Assembly: GCF_004137765.1 (NCBI RefSeq)
Contig: NZ_NOIS01000002.1
Location: 186,001 to 250,000, forward strand
Source of the DNA: Rothia uropygialis
Lineage (GTDB): Bacteria; Actinomycetota; Actinomycetes; Actinomycetales; Micrococcaceae
Reading direction: 5' to 3'
DNA length: 64,000 nucleotides
In this document: positions 1 through 8,140 of the stretch, piece after piece
Layout of the letters: every line of letters begins with the position of its first letter
Position numbering within the stretch: the stretch's first letter is position 1
Notes under the pieces: generated by a model
What the model saw: only the letters and a program-made list of their open reading frames with translations
The model's database searches: none
What the model was told of the DNA's origin: nothing
Translations under genes and position numbers: made by a program

Positions 1-731
1 CCCTCGATCACGTTGCGGCCTTCATCGACGATGTACACGTAGTCAGCGAGGCGCTGGGCATCGTCCATGAGGTGGGTGGTCAGTACGATGCAGGTCCCGG
101 CGTCCTTGACTTCCCGGATGAGATCGAAGACGACGCGACGGGATTGAGGATCCAAGCCCGCGGAAGGCTCGTCAAGGAAGAGGACCTCGGGTTTTCCCAC
201 CAGGGCCGCAGCCAATGCGACACGTTGCTTCTGCCCACCGGACAGACGGCGGATATTGGTTCGGTTGAACGAGTCGATTCCCAGCCGCGATACCAAGGAA
301 TCCAGATCCGCAGGACGCCTGTACATCGATGCGACGTGCCGAAGAAGCGGAATGGGCCGGATAGCCTGGGGGAGCCCACCGTCCTGAAGCATAATGCCGA
401 CCCGCGCCCTGAGCGCCGGACCCGCGGACCAAGGGTCTTCGCCCAGAAGGCGGACCGTCCCTGCGGTGGCTTTCTGGAGCCCCTGTGCGCAGGCGAGAGT
501 AGTCGACTTGCCCGCGCCGTTGGCTCCCAGAAGTGCCGTGACTTTGCCATGGGCCGCACGTAGACTGATCCCATCGACGGCCCGAAATGTGGTCGGACTC
601 ACAGAGTTCGAGGACGGCTGGACGCGGGCACTACGAGGTGCAGGGAATTCCTTGCGCAGATCGTCGATCAGAAGGGCGGAATCGGTCACCGAGGAGGGGG
701 ATCGCCGTCGGTGGTCTTCTAAATGTGGCAC
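1..731 (-). CDS. ABC transporter ATP-binding protein (3' end beyond window)
   Basis: ATPase subunit of an ABC exporter of the DrrA-like/ABC-2 type, acting at the inner face of the membrane. The reverse-strand translation shows Walker A GANGAGKST, the signature LSGGQKQR, Walker B FLDEPSAGLDP and the switch histidine in TTHLMDD. The gene runs off the left edge, so about 243 residues are visible and the partner permease is outside the window. I chose GTG at 731 because a TAGACT hexamer lies exactly 6 nt upstream, the pattern of a leaderless transcript; a second in-frame GTG at 689 has no ribosome-binding site. The gene diverges from the sufR-suf operon, the same order as Rv1458c/Rv1460 in Mycobacterium tuberculosis. 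Substrate unknown. Confidence 0.9.
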   Translation of the reverse strand, partial: MPHLEDHRRRSPSSVTDSALLIDDLRKEFPAPRSARVQPSSNSVSPTTFRAVDGISLRAAHGKVTALLGANGAGKSTTLACAQGLQKATAGTVRLLGEDPWSAGPALRARVGIMLQDGGLPQAIRPIPLLRHVASMYRRPADLDSLVSRLGIDSFNRTNIRRLSGGQKQRVALAAALVGKPEVLFLDEPSAGLDPQSRRVVFDLIREVKDAGTCIVLTTHLMDDAQRLADYVYIVDEGRNVIE

Positions 732-737
732 TTTCAC

Positions 738-743
738 AGTCTA
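738..743 (-). promoter_or_regulatory. -10 hexamer TAGACT of leaderless ABC ATPase gene
   Basis: Read on the minus strand, TAGACT fits the actinobacterial TANNNT -10 consensus and is followed after 6 nt by the GTG at 731. No convincing -35 was seen. Confidence 0.5.
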
Positions 744-827
744 CGATGTGGCTCGGCCACCCGGGTGCATTGTGATGCAGGCCGCTACTGGCTTGCGGCA
801 AGGCCGCCCTTACTAGAAGGACCGGAA

Positions 828-846
828 TAAATTAGGACATAATTTA
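828..846. promoter_or_regulatory. Dyad operator overlapping the sufR -10 (probable SufR site)
   Basis: A perfect inverted repeat TAAATTA-N5-TAATTTA covers 828-846. The hexamer CATAAT (838-843) lies inside it and is 6 nt from the GTG of sufR at 850, so the transcript would start at or next to that GTG. A protein bound to the dyad would block the promoter, as expected for autorepression by SufR; that SufR is the binder is inference. Confidence 0.6.
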
Positions 847-849
847 GTT

Positions 850-1632
850 GTGTATTTCGTGAAGGAAAAAGCCCAAGCCCAGGGCGCCTCCCCGCAGGGA
901 GGTGCCGAGACTGAGGAAAGGACCCGGGATCGGGTCCTCCAAGGAGTGCTGGCACACGGTCCCGTGTCCGCGGCAGACCTTGGCCGGAACCTCGGTCTTA
1001 CACCTGCCGCGATCCGGCGTCATCTCGAAGCACTCGAAAAAGACCAACTCATCGAAATAACCATGGTTCGCAAGCAAGGTGGCGGCGCGGGCAGGCCCGC
1101 CCGCCGTTATGTCATTGCCCCGCAGGGGCATGCCCGGCTCGGCAACGACTACCTTGATATCGCGATCGATTCGCTGAAAACGATCCGCGGAGCTTTGGGG
1201 CATGAAGCCCTGGAGCACTTCGCGCACCAGCGGTTCAAGGAGATGGAACGGCGTTACCGCCCCATCGTCGATGCCGCCGGTCCGGATATCTCCGACCGTG
1301 CCAAGGCTCTCGGTGATGCCATGACCCGTGATGGATTCGTGGCCAGCACCTCCGTGATGGCCATGGGGAAAGCGGCCAAGACGGTCGAACTGCCTGAGCA
1401 TCTGCTGTCCAGCATCCAGTTGTGCCAAGGTCATTGCCCCGTGCGTGATCTTGCCCAAGAATTTCCCGAGTTCTGTGATGAAGAGACTCGCGTCATCGCC
1501 TCCCTTCTGGGGGTCGATGTCCGAAGACTTTCCACCATGGCCGGGGGAGCCCACGTCTGCACCACACACATCCCGTTGGCTCGCGGGACACATCAAGCCA
1601 CCGCTGCCTCTCGGGGAAGCGACACTCAGTAA
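850..1632 (+). CDS. sufR: SufR-type iron-sulfur-sensing transcriptional repressor
   Basis: Predicted DeoR/ArsR-like winged-helix repressor (260 aa) of the SUF Fe-S assembly operon that follows. Residues about 25-75 form the helix-turn-helix (LGRNLGLTPAAIRRHLEAL) with a GRPARRY wing. Four cysteines sit in the C-terminal part (C192, C196, C209, C237); SufR proteins bind an Fe-S cluster through such cysteines and repress when the cluster is present. Translation starts at GTG 850 with no Shine-Dalgarno; a CATAAT hexamer 6 nt upstream suggests a leaderless mRNA. sufB starts 12 nt after the stop, so sufR is the first gene of the operon and probably autoregulated through the dyad at 828-846. Confidence 0.9.
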   Translation: MYFVKEKAQAQGASPQGGAETEERTRDRVLQGVLAHGPVSAADLGRNLGLTPAAIRRHLEALEKDQLIEITMVRKQGGGAGRPARRYVIAPQGHARLGNDYLDIAIDSLKTIRGALGHEALEHFAHQRFKEMERRYRPIVDAAGPDISDRAKALGDAMTRDGFVASTSVMAMGKAAKTVELPEHLLSSIQLCQGHCPVRDLAQEFPEFCDEETRVIASLLGVDVRRLSTMAGGAHVCTTHIPLARGTHQATAASRGSDTQ

Positions 1633-1644
1633 GGAAAGGTCTCA

Positions 1645-3102
1645 ATGACTGAACAAGTTGAGCGCAATGCCGACGGAAATGTCATTTCCGACGTTCTGGA
1701 GAGGAACCCGGAACTCGAAGGCATCGGAACGTACCAATACGGTTGGTATGACTCCGACGACGCCGGCCAATCTGCCAAACGCGGTCTGAACGAGGACGTC
1801 GTTCGCGACATCTCGAACAAGAAGAGCGAACCGGAATGGATGCTGAACCTCAGGCTCAAGGCCCTGAAGTTCTTCGATCGCAAGCCCATGCCGACGTGGG
1901 GTGCAGACCTCACCGGTATCGACTTCGACAACATCAAATACTTCGTCCGTTCGACGGAGCGCCAGGCTGAGTCCTGGGAGGACTTGCCGGAAGACATCCG
2001 CAACACGTACGAGAAGCTGGGCATCCCTGAAGCCGAGCGGAATCGCTTGGTTGCCGGTGTCGCTGCTCAGTACGAGTCCGAGGTCGTCTACCACCAGATC
2101 CGTGAAGACCTTGAACGCCAAGGCGTGATCTTCATGGACACGGACACCGCGCTCAAGGAACACCCCGAGTTCTTCGAGGAGTATTTCGGTACTGTCATTC
2201 CCGTGGGCGACAATAAGTTCGCCGCCCTCAACACGGCCGTATGGTCGGGCGGTTCATTCGTCTACGTTCCGCCGGGAGTCCACGTTGAGATCCCGTTGCA
2301 GGCCTATTTCCGTATCAATACGGAGAACATGGGTCAGTTCGAGCGCACCCTGATCATTGCCGATGAGGACTCTTACGTTCACTACATCGAGGGTTGCACG
2401 GCTCCGATTTACAAGTCGGATTCGTTGCACTCGGCGGTTGTTGAGATCGTGTGCAAGAAGAACGCTCGCGTTCGCTACACGACCATTCAGAACTGGTCGA
2501 ATAACGTCTACAACCTGGTGACCAAGCGCGCCATTGCTCACGAGGGCGCGACCATGGAATGGATCGATGGCAACATCGGCTCCAAGGTCACACAGAAATA
2601 CCCGGCCGTTTACATGGTCGGAGAGCACGCCAAGGGCGAGACGCTGTCCATTGCCTTCGCGGGCGAAGGACAGCATCAGGACACCGGTTCGAAGATGGTT
2701 CACATCGCCCCGAACACCTCCAGCTCCATCGTCTCCAAGTCGGTGGCTCGCGGCGGCGGACGTGCCGCGTACCGAGGGCTCGTCCAGGTCAGAGAGGGTG
2801 CCAAGCACTCGAAGAACAACGTGGTCTGTGACGCTCTGCTCGTCGACACGATTTCGCGATCGGACACGTATCCCTACATCGATATCCGCGAGGACGAGGT
2901 GACGTTGGGACACGAGGCGACGGTTTCGCGTGTGTCCGAGGAACAGCTGTTCTACCTGCAACAGCGCGGTCTGCCCGAAGACGAGGCGATGGCCATGATC
3001 GTTCGTGGCTTCGTCGAGCCGATTGCCCGCGAACTGCCGATGGAGTACGCGCTCGAGTTGAACCGTCTTATCGAACTCCAGATGGAAGGATCCGTAGGCT
3101 AA
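1645..3102 (+). CDS. sufB: Fe-S cluster scaffold SufB
   Basis: Core scaffold of the SufBCD complex, where sulfide and iron are assembled into clusters in the cytosol. The 485-aa length and the sequence are typical of intein-free SufB ([19 protein letters not shown] and the C-terminal [20 protein letters not shown]). A conserved cysteine in [11 protein letters not shown] (C395) corresponds to the essential scaffold cysteine. Unlike the mycobacterial homologue there is no intein insertion. An AAGGAAAGG ribosome site precedes the ATG. The stop is 3 nt before sufD, so the two are translationally linked. Confidence 0.97.
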   Translation: MTEQVERNADGNVISDVLERNPELEGIGTYQYGWYDSDDAGQSAKRGLNEDVVRDISNKKSEPEWMLNLRLKALKFFDRKPMPTWGADLTGIDFDNIKYFVRSTERQAESWEDLPEDIRNTYEKLGIPEAERNRLVAGVAAQYESEVVYHQIREDLERQGVIFMDTDTALKEHPEFFEEYFGTVIPVGDNKFAALNTAVWSGGSFVYVPPGVHVEIPLQAYFRINTENMGQFERTLIIADEDSYVHYIEGCTAPIYKSDSLHSAVVEIVCKKNARVRYTTIQNWSNNVYNLVTKRAIAHEGATMEWIDGNIGSKVTQKYPAVYMVGEHAKGETLSIAFAGEGQHQDTGSKMVHIAPNTSSSIVSKSVARGGGRAAYRGLVQVREGAKHSKNNVVCDALLVDTISRSDTYPYIDIREDEVTLGHEATVSRVSEEQLFYLQQRGLPEDEAMAMIVRGFVEPIARELPMEYALELNRLIELQMEGSVG

Positions 3103-3105
3103 AAC

Positions 3106-4422
3106 ATGACTGATCAGATCAAACAGGAGCAGACCGAGGTTCCCGAGAATGTCGACGGCGTTCATGTCGGCGAAGCACGTCCGGCCATTCCGGGAATGGA
3201 CCAGGAAGGCGAAAAGCTTTCCCCGGACCTCGCAACGGATGACACCATCCGGGCCCGGAAGTCCGCTAACGCGGGAGATACGGGATCCCAGGTCATGCAT
3301 TCCCGGGCGGAGCGCCCGTGGAGCTTCGACGTCGCGGATTTCTCGTTGCCCAACGGGCGTGAGGAAGAATGGCGCTTCACCCCGATCAAGAAGATCGCGC
3401 GCCTGTTCGAGGATGCGGCCAGCGAAGAGGTCGACGGAGCTCCGGCAGCGAAGGTTTCGTTCGACGGGCCGAAATCGTGGCTCGCCGGGAAACTGGCTCA
3501 AGGAGAGGGACCGCGAGACACCGTACTGCAGCCCTCGGACCGCGCGGCGGTCGTCGGTTCCGCCAACGCTCCTGAAGCCTTGCACGTTCGCGTTCCAGAC
3601 AACGAGGAGCGGCGAGAGCCGGTAACGGTTCGCATCGAGGGACAGTCCGCATCGGCGCGTTCGAACAACCACCTGGTGGTAGAGGCCGGGGCGAACTCGC
3701 ACAGCACAGTCGTGATCGAACACACGGGTTCGGCCGTGCACAACGGGAACGTCGAGGTCATCGTTGGCCAGGGTGCCACGCTGACCGTCATCTCGCTGCA
3801 GCGCTGGAACAACGACACTTTGCATGTCGGGCAACATGATGCCGAGGTCGGCAAAGACGCTCACTACAAGCACATCAACGTGACGTTGGGCGGTGACGTC
3901 GTTCGACTGAACTCGAATGTGCGCTTTGCAGACGAAGGCGCGAACGCGCAGCTCTTCGGTTTGTACTTCGCCGACTCGGGTCAGCACCTCGAGCATCGCT
4001 CGTTCGTGGATCACAACGCTCCACGCAATACCTCCAACGTCCTGTACAAGGGCGCGTTGCAGGGAGAGAAGGCGCATACCGTGTGGGTCGGTGACGTGCT
4101 CATTCAGAAGTCCGCAGAAGGAACGGACAGCTACGAGAAAAATCAGAACCTCGTGCTGACCGACGGTGCCCGCGCGGACTCGGTTCCCAACCTCGAAATC
4201 GAAACCGGCATCATCGAGGGTGCAGGTCACGCCTCGACGACCGGTCAACTTGACGACGAGCACCTCTGGTACCTCATGGCTCGCGGTATTCCGGAGAAGC
4301 AGGCCCGCCGTCTGGTCGTGCGTGGCTTCCTCTACGAAATCATTCAGCAGATCCGCGTATCCGAGCTCGAGGATTCCCTGATGGATGCCCTCGAGGACGA
4401 GCTGGCGATCAGCAACAACTAA
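3106..4422 (+). CDS. sufD: Fe-S cluster assembly protein SufD
   Basis: SufB paralogue that pairs with it in the SufB-SufC2-SufD complex. The protein (438 aa) has a variable charged N-terminus, a right-handed beta-helix core from roughly residue 150 and the family tail ARRLVVRGFLYEIIQQI. It starts 3 nt after the sufB stop and is followed after 45 nt by sufC. Actinobacteria related to Arthrobacter often carry a Rieske-type gene between sufD and sufC; none is present here. Confidence 0.95.
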   Translation: MTDQIKQEQTEVPENVDGVHVGEARPAIPGMDQEGEKLSPDLATDDTIRARKSANAGDTGSQVMHSRAERPWSFDVADFSLPNGREEEWRFTPIKKIARLFEDAASEEVDGAPAAKVSFDGPKSWLAGKLAQGEGPRDTVLQPSDRAAVVGSANAPEALHVRVPDNEERREPVTVRIEGQSASARSNNHLVVEAGANSHSTVVIEHTGSAVHNGNVEVIVGQGATLTVISLQRWNNDTLHVGQHDAEVGKDAHYKHINVTLGGDVVRLNSNVRFADEGANAQLFGLYFADSGQHLEHRSFVDHNAPRNTSNVLYKGALQGEKAHTVWVGDVLIQKSAEGTDSYEKNQNLVLTDGARADSVPNLEIETGIIEGAGHASTTGQLDDEHLWYLMARGIPEKQARRLVVRGFLYEIIQQIRVSELEDSLMDALEDELAISNN

Positions 4423-4467
4423 TGCCGTTTGGCTACGGAAGAACTTCACAACCTTCAGAGGAGAACA

Positions 4468-5232
4468 ATGTCCACTCTTGAGATCAAGGATCTGCACGTA
4501 TCCGTCATCCTCGATGACGAAAACACAAAGCCGATTCTCAAAGGCGTCAACCTGACGATCAAGTCGGGCGAGATCCACGCGATCATGGGGCCCAACGGCT
4601 CGGGCAAGTCGACCTTGGCGTCGACAATTGCAGGGCACCCCAAGTACAAGGTCGATTCTGGCGAGATCTTGCTCGATGGCGAGGACGTCACCCAGATGTC
4701 CGTGGACGAGCGAGCTCGCGCTGGCCTGTTCCTGGCCATGCAGTACCCGGTCGAGATCCCCGGCGTGACGATGTCCAACTTCTTGCGCTCCGCGAAGACC
4801 GCGGTCTCCGGGGAGGCCCCGGCGCTGCGCACCTGGACCAAGGACGTCAAGGGCGCAATGAACCAGCTCAAGATCGATCCGGACTTCGTGTCGCGTAACG
4901 TCAACGAAGGTTTCTCCGGCGGCGAGAAGAAGCGCCATGAGATCCTTCAGCTCGAACTTCTCCAGCCCAAATTCGGGATCCTCGATGAGACCGACTCAGG
5001 CCTGGACATTGACGCGCTGCAGGTCGTCTCCGAGGGCGTCAACCGCGCCCACGAGGCCAACGATCTCGGTGTCGTGCTCATTACCCACTACACCCGCATT
5101 TTGCGCTACATCAAGCCCGACTTCGTCCATGTGTTCGTCGACGGTCACGTCGCCGACCAGGGCGGCCCAGAGCTGGCCGAACGACTGGAGGAAGAGGGCT
5201 ACATCGGCTACCTTCAGGGAGCAAAAGCATGA
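4468..5232 (+). CDS. sufC: Fe-S cluster assembly ATPase SufC
   Basis: ABC-type ATPase of the SUF complex; ATP binding drives the SufB/SufD rearrangement needed for cluster assembly. Walker A GPNGSGKST is at residues 41-49, the signature FSGGEKKRHE and Walker B FGILDETDSGLDIDAL follow, the last being diagnostic for SufC. I chose ATG 4468, preceded by GAGGAG at 4458-4463, rather than an upstream TTG at 4429 with no ribosome site, giving 254 aa. It overlaps sufT by 4 nt (ATGA). Confidence 0.97.
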   Translation: MSTLEIKDLHVSVILDDENTKPILKGVNLTIKSGEIHAIMGPNGSGKSTLASTIAGHPKYKVDSGEILLDGEDVTQMSVDERARAGLFLAMQYPVEIPGVTMSNFLRSAKTAVSGEAPALRTWTKDVKGAMNQLKIDPDFVSRNVNEGFSGGEKKRHEILQLELLQPKFGILDETDSGLDIDALQVVSEGVNRAHEANDLGVVLITHYTRILRYIKPDFVHVFVDGHVADQGGPELAERLEEEGYIGYLQGAKA

Positions 5233-5570
5233 GTGAAGCCGCAACCGAAGCACCGGAAGGGCAACCCACTGAACAGGAAATCGAGGACGCTCTCGCGAAC
5301 GTTATCGATCCCGAGCTTGGCGTCAATATCGTGGACCTCGGGCTGCTGTACGGAACGCGTTGGGACGACCAAGGCGGTCTGATCATGGACATGACCCTGA
5401 CCACTGCGGCCTGCCCGCTTCAGGACGTCATCGAGGAGCAAGTGGCCCAGAACTTGGAGCCCTTGGTCGACGAATGGCATGTGAACTGGGTTTGGATGCC
5501 GCCGTGGGGACCCGAACGCATCACCGAAGAAGGTCGCGACCAGATGCGCGCCCTCGGATTCAATATCTAG
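5229..5570 (+). CDS. sufT: SufT / MIP18 (DUF59) Fe-S carrier-maturation factor
   Basis: Small (113 aa) MIP18-family protein that assists Fe-S maturation of client proteins. It contains the family motif VIDPELGVNIVDLGLLYG and the conserved cysteine of TTAACPL (C62). The start overlaps the sufC stop, and a strong hairpin follows, so it is the last gene of the operon. In many actinobacteria sufS and sufU lie between sufC and sufT; here they are absent, so the cysteine desulfurase must be encoded elsewhere. Confidence 0.93.
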   Translation: MSEAATEAPEGQPTEQEIEDALANVIDPELGVNIVDLGLLYGTRWDDQGGLIMDMTLTTAACPLQDVIEEQVAQNLEPLVDEWHVNWVWMPPWGPERITEEGRDQMRALGFNI

Positions 5571-5590
5571 GGGATTCGTTTCCGGCGAAG

Positions 5591-5636
5591 ATCAGGGCCG
5601 GTGCCAGCTTGATTCCAGGCAGGCACCGGCCCTGAT
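5591..5636. terminator. Bidirectional terminator between sufT and phoX
   Basis: Perfect 15-bp inverted repeat (5591-5605 and 5622-5636) around a 16-nt loop, lying between the convergent sufT and PhoX genes. There is no strong U tract on either side. Confidence 0.7.
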
Positions 5637-5757
5637 GCGCATCGCGAGGACCGCGAGTCGACGGCTCTGTCGAGGTGGAGCTACCTCGCGACCCGCCGGC
5701 TCATGCTTGCGCAGACGTTCCACCTCGTGTATCCCCTTGCGGGCCGGGCCACCGGCC

Positions 5758-7896
5758 TCAGGTTCCGATGCGACCGTAGTCCTTCTTCCACACGATCGCC
5801 GTTGATGGGCGCGCGACGGACGTCCCACCGTCTGGCCAGTGCGACGTTGTCGACTCGACGGTGGCTTCTTCGTCTTCACCCGGATGCTGCACATTGACCA
5901 GAACACGCTTGTCCTGGATGACCGGTCCGCAGGTCTCGGCTCCTTCGGGGACCGTGAGGAACTGCTTGGTCAGCCCCCGGGTTTCCCCCTCGAGGGACAC
6001 CGCGAACAAGCCATCATTGGATTTGAGCGCGTTTCCGTCTGTCGAGATCCACAAGTTGCCGTGCGGATCAAAGGCGACATTGTCAGGACAGGAGATGGGC
6101 GAGACGCTGGATTTGTCGAACCCTCCGAAATAGGTTTCGGCATCCTTCGGGTCGCCGCACACCAGCAACAGCTTCCAAGAGAACTGCTCGCCCTTGTGGT
6201 TATCGTCCATCTCCAGGATCATGCCGTTCTTGTTTTCCTTGACGGGAGCGTACTCGGCAGTGGGAGCGTCGTCCTTGCCGGGGCGATTGGCGCCACGGTA
6301 GGAATTGTTGGTCAAGGCCGCGTAGACCTTGCCTGTTTTGGGACTGGGCTGGATGTCCTCCGGACGATCCATCTTGGTGGCTCCGGCCTGGTCGGCTGCG
6401 AGGCGAGTGAAGACGAGTACATCTTCGCCCTCCATACCGTCCACATGCGATTCGACTTCCCCGTCGGCGGTGCAGGTCGCCAATTTGAGCCATTGGCCGC
6501 CCCCGTCGTAATCGCCGTCTTCCGGCAGCTCACCTTCGACGAAGTCCGCGGAGTTTCCATTGAACCGGGCAGCGTACAGAGTTCCCTCGTCCAGAGCACG
6601 CATGTTTTCCTGACGGGCATGATCAGAATTCCCCGGGACGATAACGCGTGATGAAACGAATTTGTAGATGTATTCGAAGCGGGAGTCGTCGCCCGAATAA
6701 GCCACGATCGTCCCGTCCTCACTCACGTGGATCGTAGCCGCCTCGTGTTTGAAGCGTCCTAGTGCGGTGTGTTTGATCGGTGTGGACGTGGGGTCCCAGG
6801 GGTCGACCTCGATGATGTAGTTGAAACGGTGTGGTTCGTTCGGCTCTTTTCGGATGTCGAATCGGTCGTCGAAATCTTCCCAACGGCGAGCCGATTGAGA
6901 ATCTTCCATCCCGTAACGCTTGTAACGTTCTTTGGTGCTCTCGTCTTCGACGTCTCCGCCGCCAGCAAAGTACTGGTCGACGTTTTCCTCTCCCGAGAGG
7001 ACGGTTCCCCACGGTGTGACGCTGCCGGAGCAATTGTTGAGAGTGCCTCGGACCCTCGTACCTGTCGGATCCATCGAAGTCTTGAGCAAGTCCGATCCCG
7101 CGGCGGGGCCGACCAAACGGAACTCTGTCGTCCCGGTGATACGCCGGTTGTACTTGCCCATGACGGGCTTGAGCCTGCCGTCCCGGTCGTTGCCCTCCAC
7201 CTCGACAATGCTCAGACCATGCGATTCCCATTCCGTTCGAACCTGCTCTCGGGTGGGCGCCTCGGGGTCATACGCGGGGAACATTTGCTGGGGTGTGGTG
7301 TACTCGTGATTGCTCACCAGCAAAAAGCGACGCTCCTGACCTTCAATCGGAATAAGTTCGGCGAAATCGCAGTTGAATCCGAATTGTTGGGCTGCGGACT
7401 CCGGGGACTGATGGTTCAGATCCCATGGGGGCGCCCCGGGGACCACCGGGTCGCCCCATCTGATGACCACGTCGCTCACATATCCTTCCGGGACAATGAG
7501 AGCGTCCTCTGTATTGGGGGCAACCATCTCAAAACGCAAGCCTTCCGGCGTTTTCGCTCCCGCCCCGGCCGAGCTCTCGGCCGGGCCACCACCGGCGGCC
7601 CCGGAGGCTGGGTCCTGACCGCAAGCCGCGAGCAGACCGGCGCCACCAGCCGTCATCGCGGCAGCGCCGATGCCCTTCAGCAAGGACCGACGGTCGAACT
7701 GCTGGCGTACGACGTCGCGGAAATATTCGTTGTTAGAGGTATTCGACACCGGTTTGGCGCATGCGTTACCGCACTTGTAAACGCAAGTACGGTGCGAGCG
7801 ACCGGAGGTGAAGTCGAGAAGGGTCAGTAGTTTACGGCCTTGAGGAGCCAAGTTTTCTCCTGGATGCGATAGATCGATGAGGCTGACGTGACACAT
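5758..7896 (-). CDS. phoX: PhoX-family (DUF839) alkaline phosphatase, Tat-exported lipoprotein
   Basis: Extracytoplasmic phosphatase of the PhoX family, which uses Ca and Fe cofactors to release phosphate from organophosphates. The 712-aa protein has the conserved N-terminal block FTSGRSHRTCVYKCGNAC (residues 29-46) and NTSNNEYF before the export signal. A twin-arginine motif DRRSLLKG is at residues 68-75, then a hydrophobic stretch and a lipobox LLAAC with the lipid-accepting Cys at 92. It is therefore probably a Tat-dependent lipoprotein, with TatA/TatC encoded near 47 kb. The motif block upstream of the RR pair is normal for this family. I saw no Pho box. ATG 7896 is used; no strong ribosome site precedes it. 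Confidence 0.92.
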   Translation of the reverse strand: MCHVSLIDLSHPGENLAPQGRKLLTLLDFTSGRSHRTCVYKCGNACAKPVSNTSNNEYFRDVVRQQFDRRSLLKGIGAAAMTAGGAGLLAACGQDPASGAAGGGPAESSAGAGAKTPEGLRFEMVAPNTEDALIVPEGYVSDVVIRWGDPVVPGAPPWDLNHQSPESAAQQFGFNCDFAELIPIEGQERRFLLVSNHEYTTPQQMFPAYDPEAPTREQVRTEWESHGLSIVEVEGNDRDGRLKPVMGKYNRRITGTTEFRLVGPAAGSDLLKTSMDPTGTRVRGTLNNCSGSVTPWGTVLSGEENVDQYFAGGGDVEDESTKERYKRYGMEDSQSARRWEDFDDRFDIRKEPNEPHRFNYIIEVDPWDPTSTPIKHTALGRFKHEAATIHVSEDGTIVAYSGDDSRFEYIYKFVSSRVIVPGNSDHARQENMRALDEGTLYAARFNGNSADFVEGELPEDGDYDGGGQWLKLATCTADGEVESHVDGMEGEDVLVFTRLAADQAGATKMDRPEDIQPSPKTGKVYAALTNNSYRGANRPGKDDAPTAEYAPVKENKNGMILEMDDNHKGEQFSWKLLLVCGDPKDAETYFGGFDKSSVSPISCPDNVAFDPHGNLWISTDGNALKSNDGLFAVSLEGETRGLTKQFLTVPEGAETCGPVIQDKRVLVNVQHPGEDEEATVESTTSHWPDGGTSVARPSTAIVWKKDYGRIGT

Positions 7897-8043
7897 GCCA
7901 TAGTTTTAACGTAGGTGTATTCGATGACTCGGAACCTGCCTCGCCGTAAAGCGGATGACAACGCGGGGTTAACTTGTCCGGGCCGGAAAAGAGAGTTCCC
8001 AGTCTCACGGTGACCAAGTGTCCGCTCAGACAACCCTGTCCCG

Positions 8044-8049
8044 TAGGAT
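8044..8049 (+). promoter_or_regulatory. Possible -10 (TAGGAT) for the ABC-F gene
   Basis: TAGGAT fits TANNNT and lies in the divergent gap between phoX and the ABC-F gene, which would give a leader of about 85 nt. An ATG 7 nt downstream (8057) opens a three-codon frame (Met-Arg-Asp-stop), so the leader may contain a minimal ORF. Speculative. Confidence 0.3.
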
Positions 8050-8140
8050 GGAAAGGATGCGTGATTGAGCACCAGGCACGTCGGGAACCAATGCCCCGGT
8101 CTCACGCTCCGCCGAATAGTTGAAAGGCTCTTGCACTCCA

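Noticed and set aside
2254-4938. Very long open frame (894 codons) antisense to sufB, sufD and sufC
   Set aside because: It mirrors the codon structure of three well-recognised genes and shows no domain of its own; a GC-rich shadow frame.
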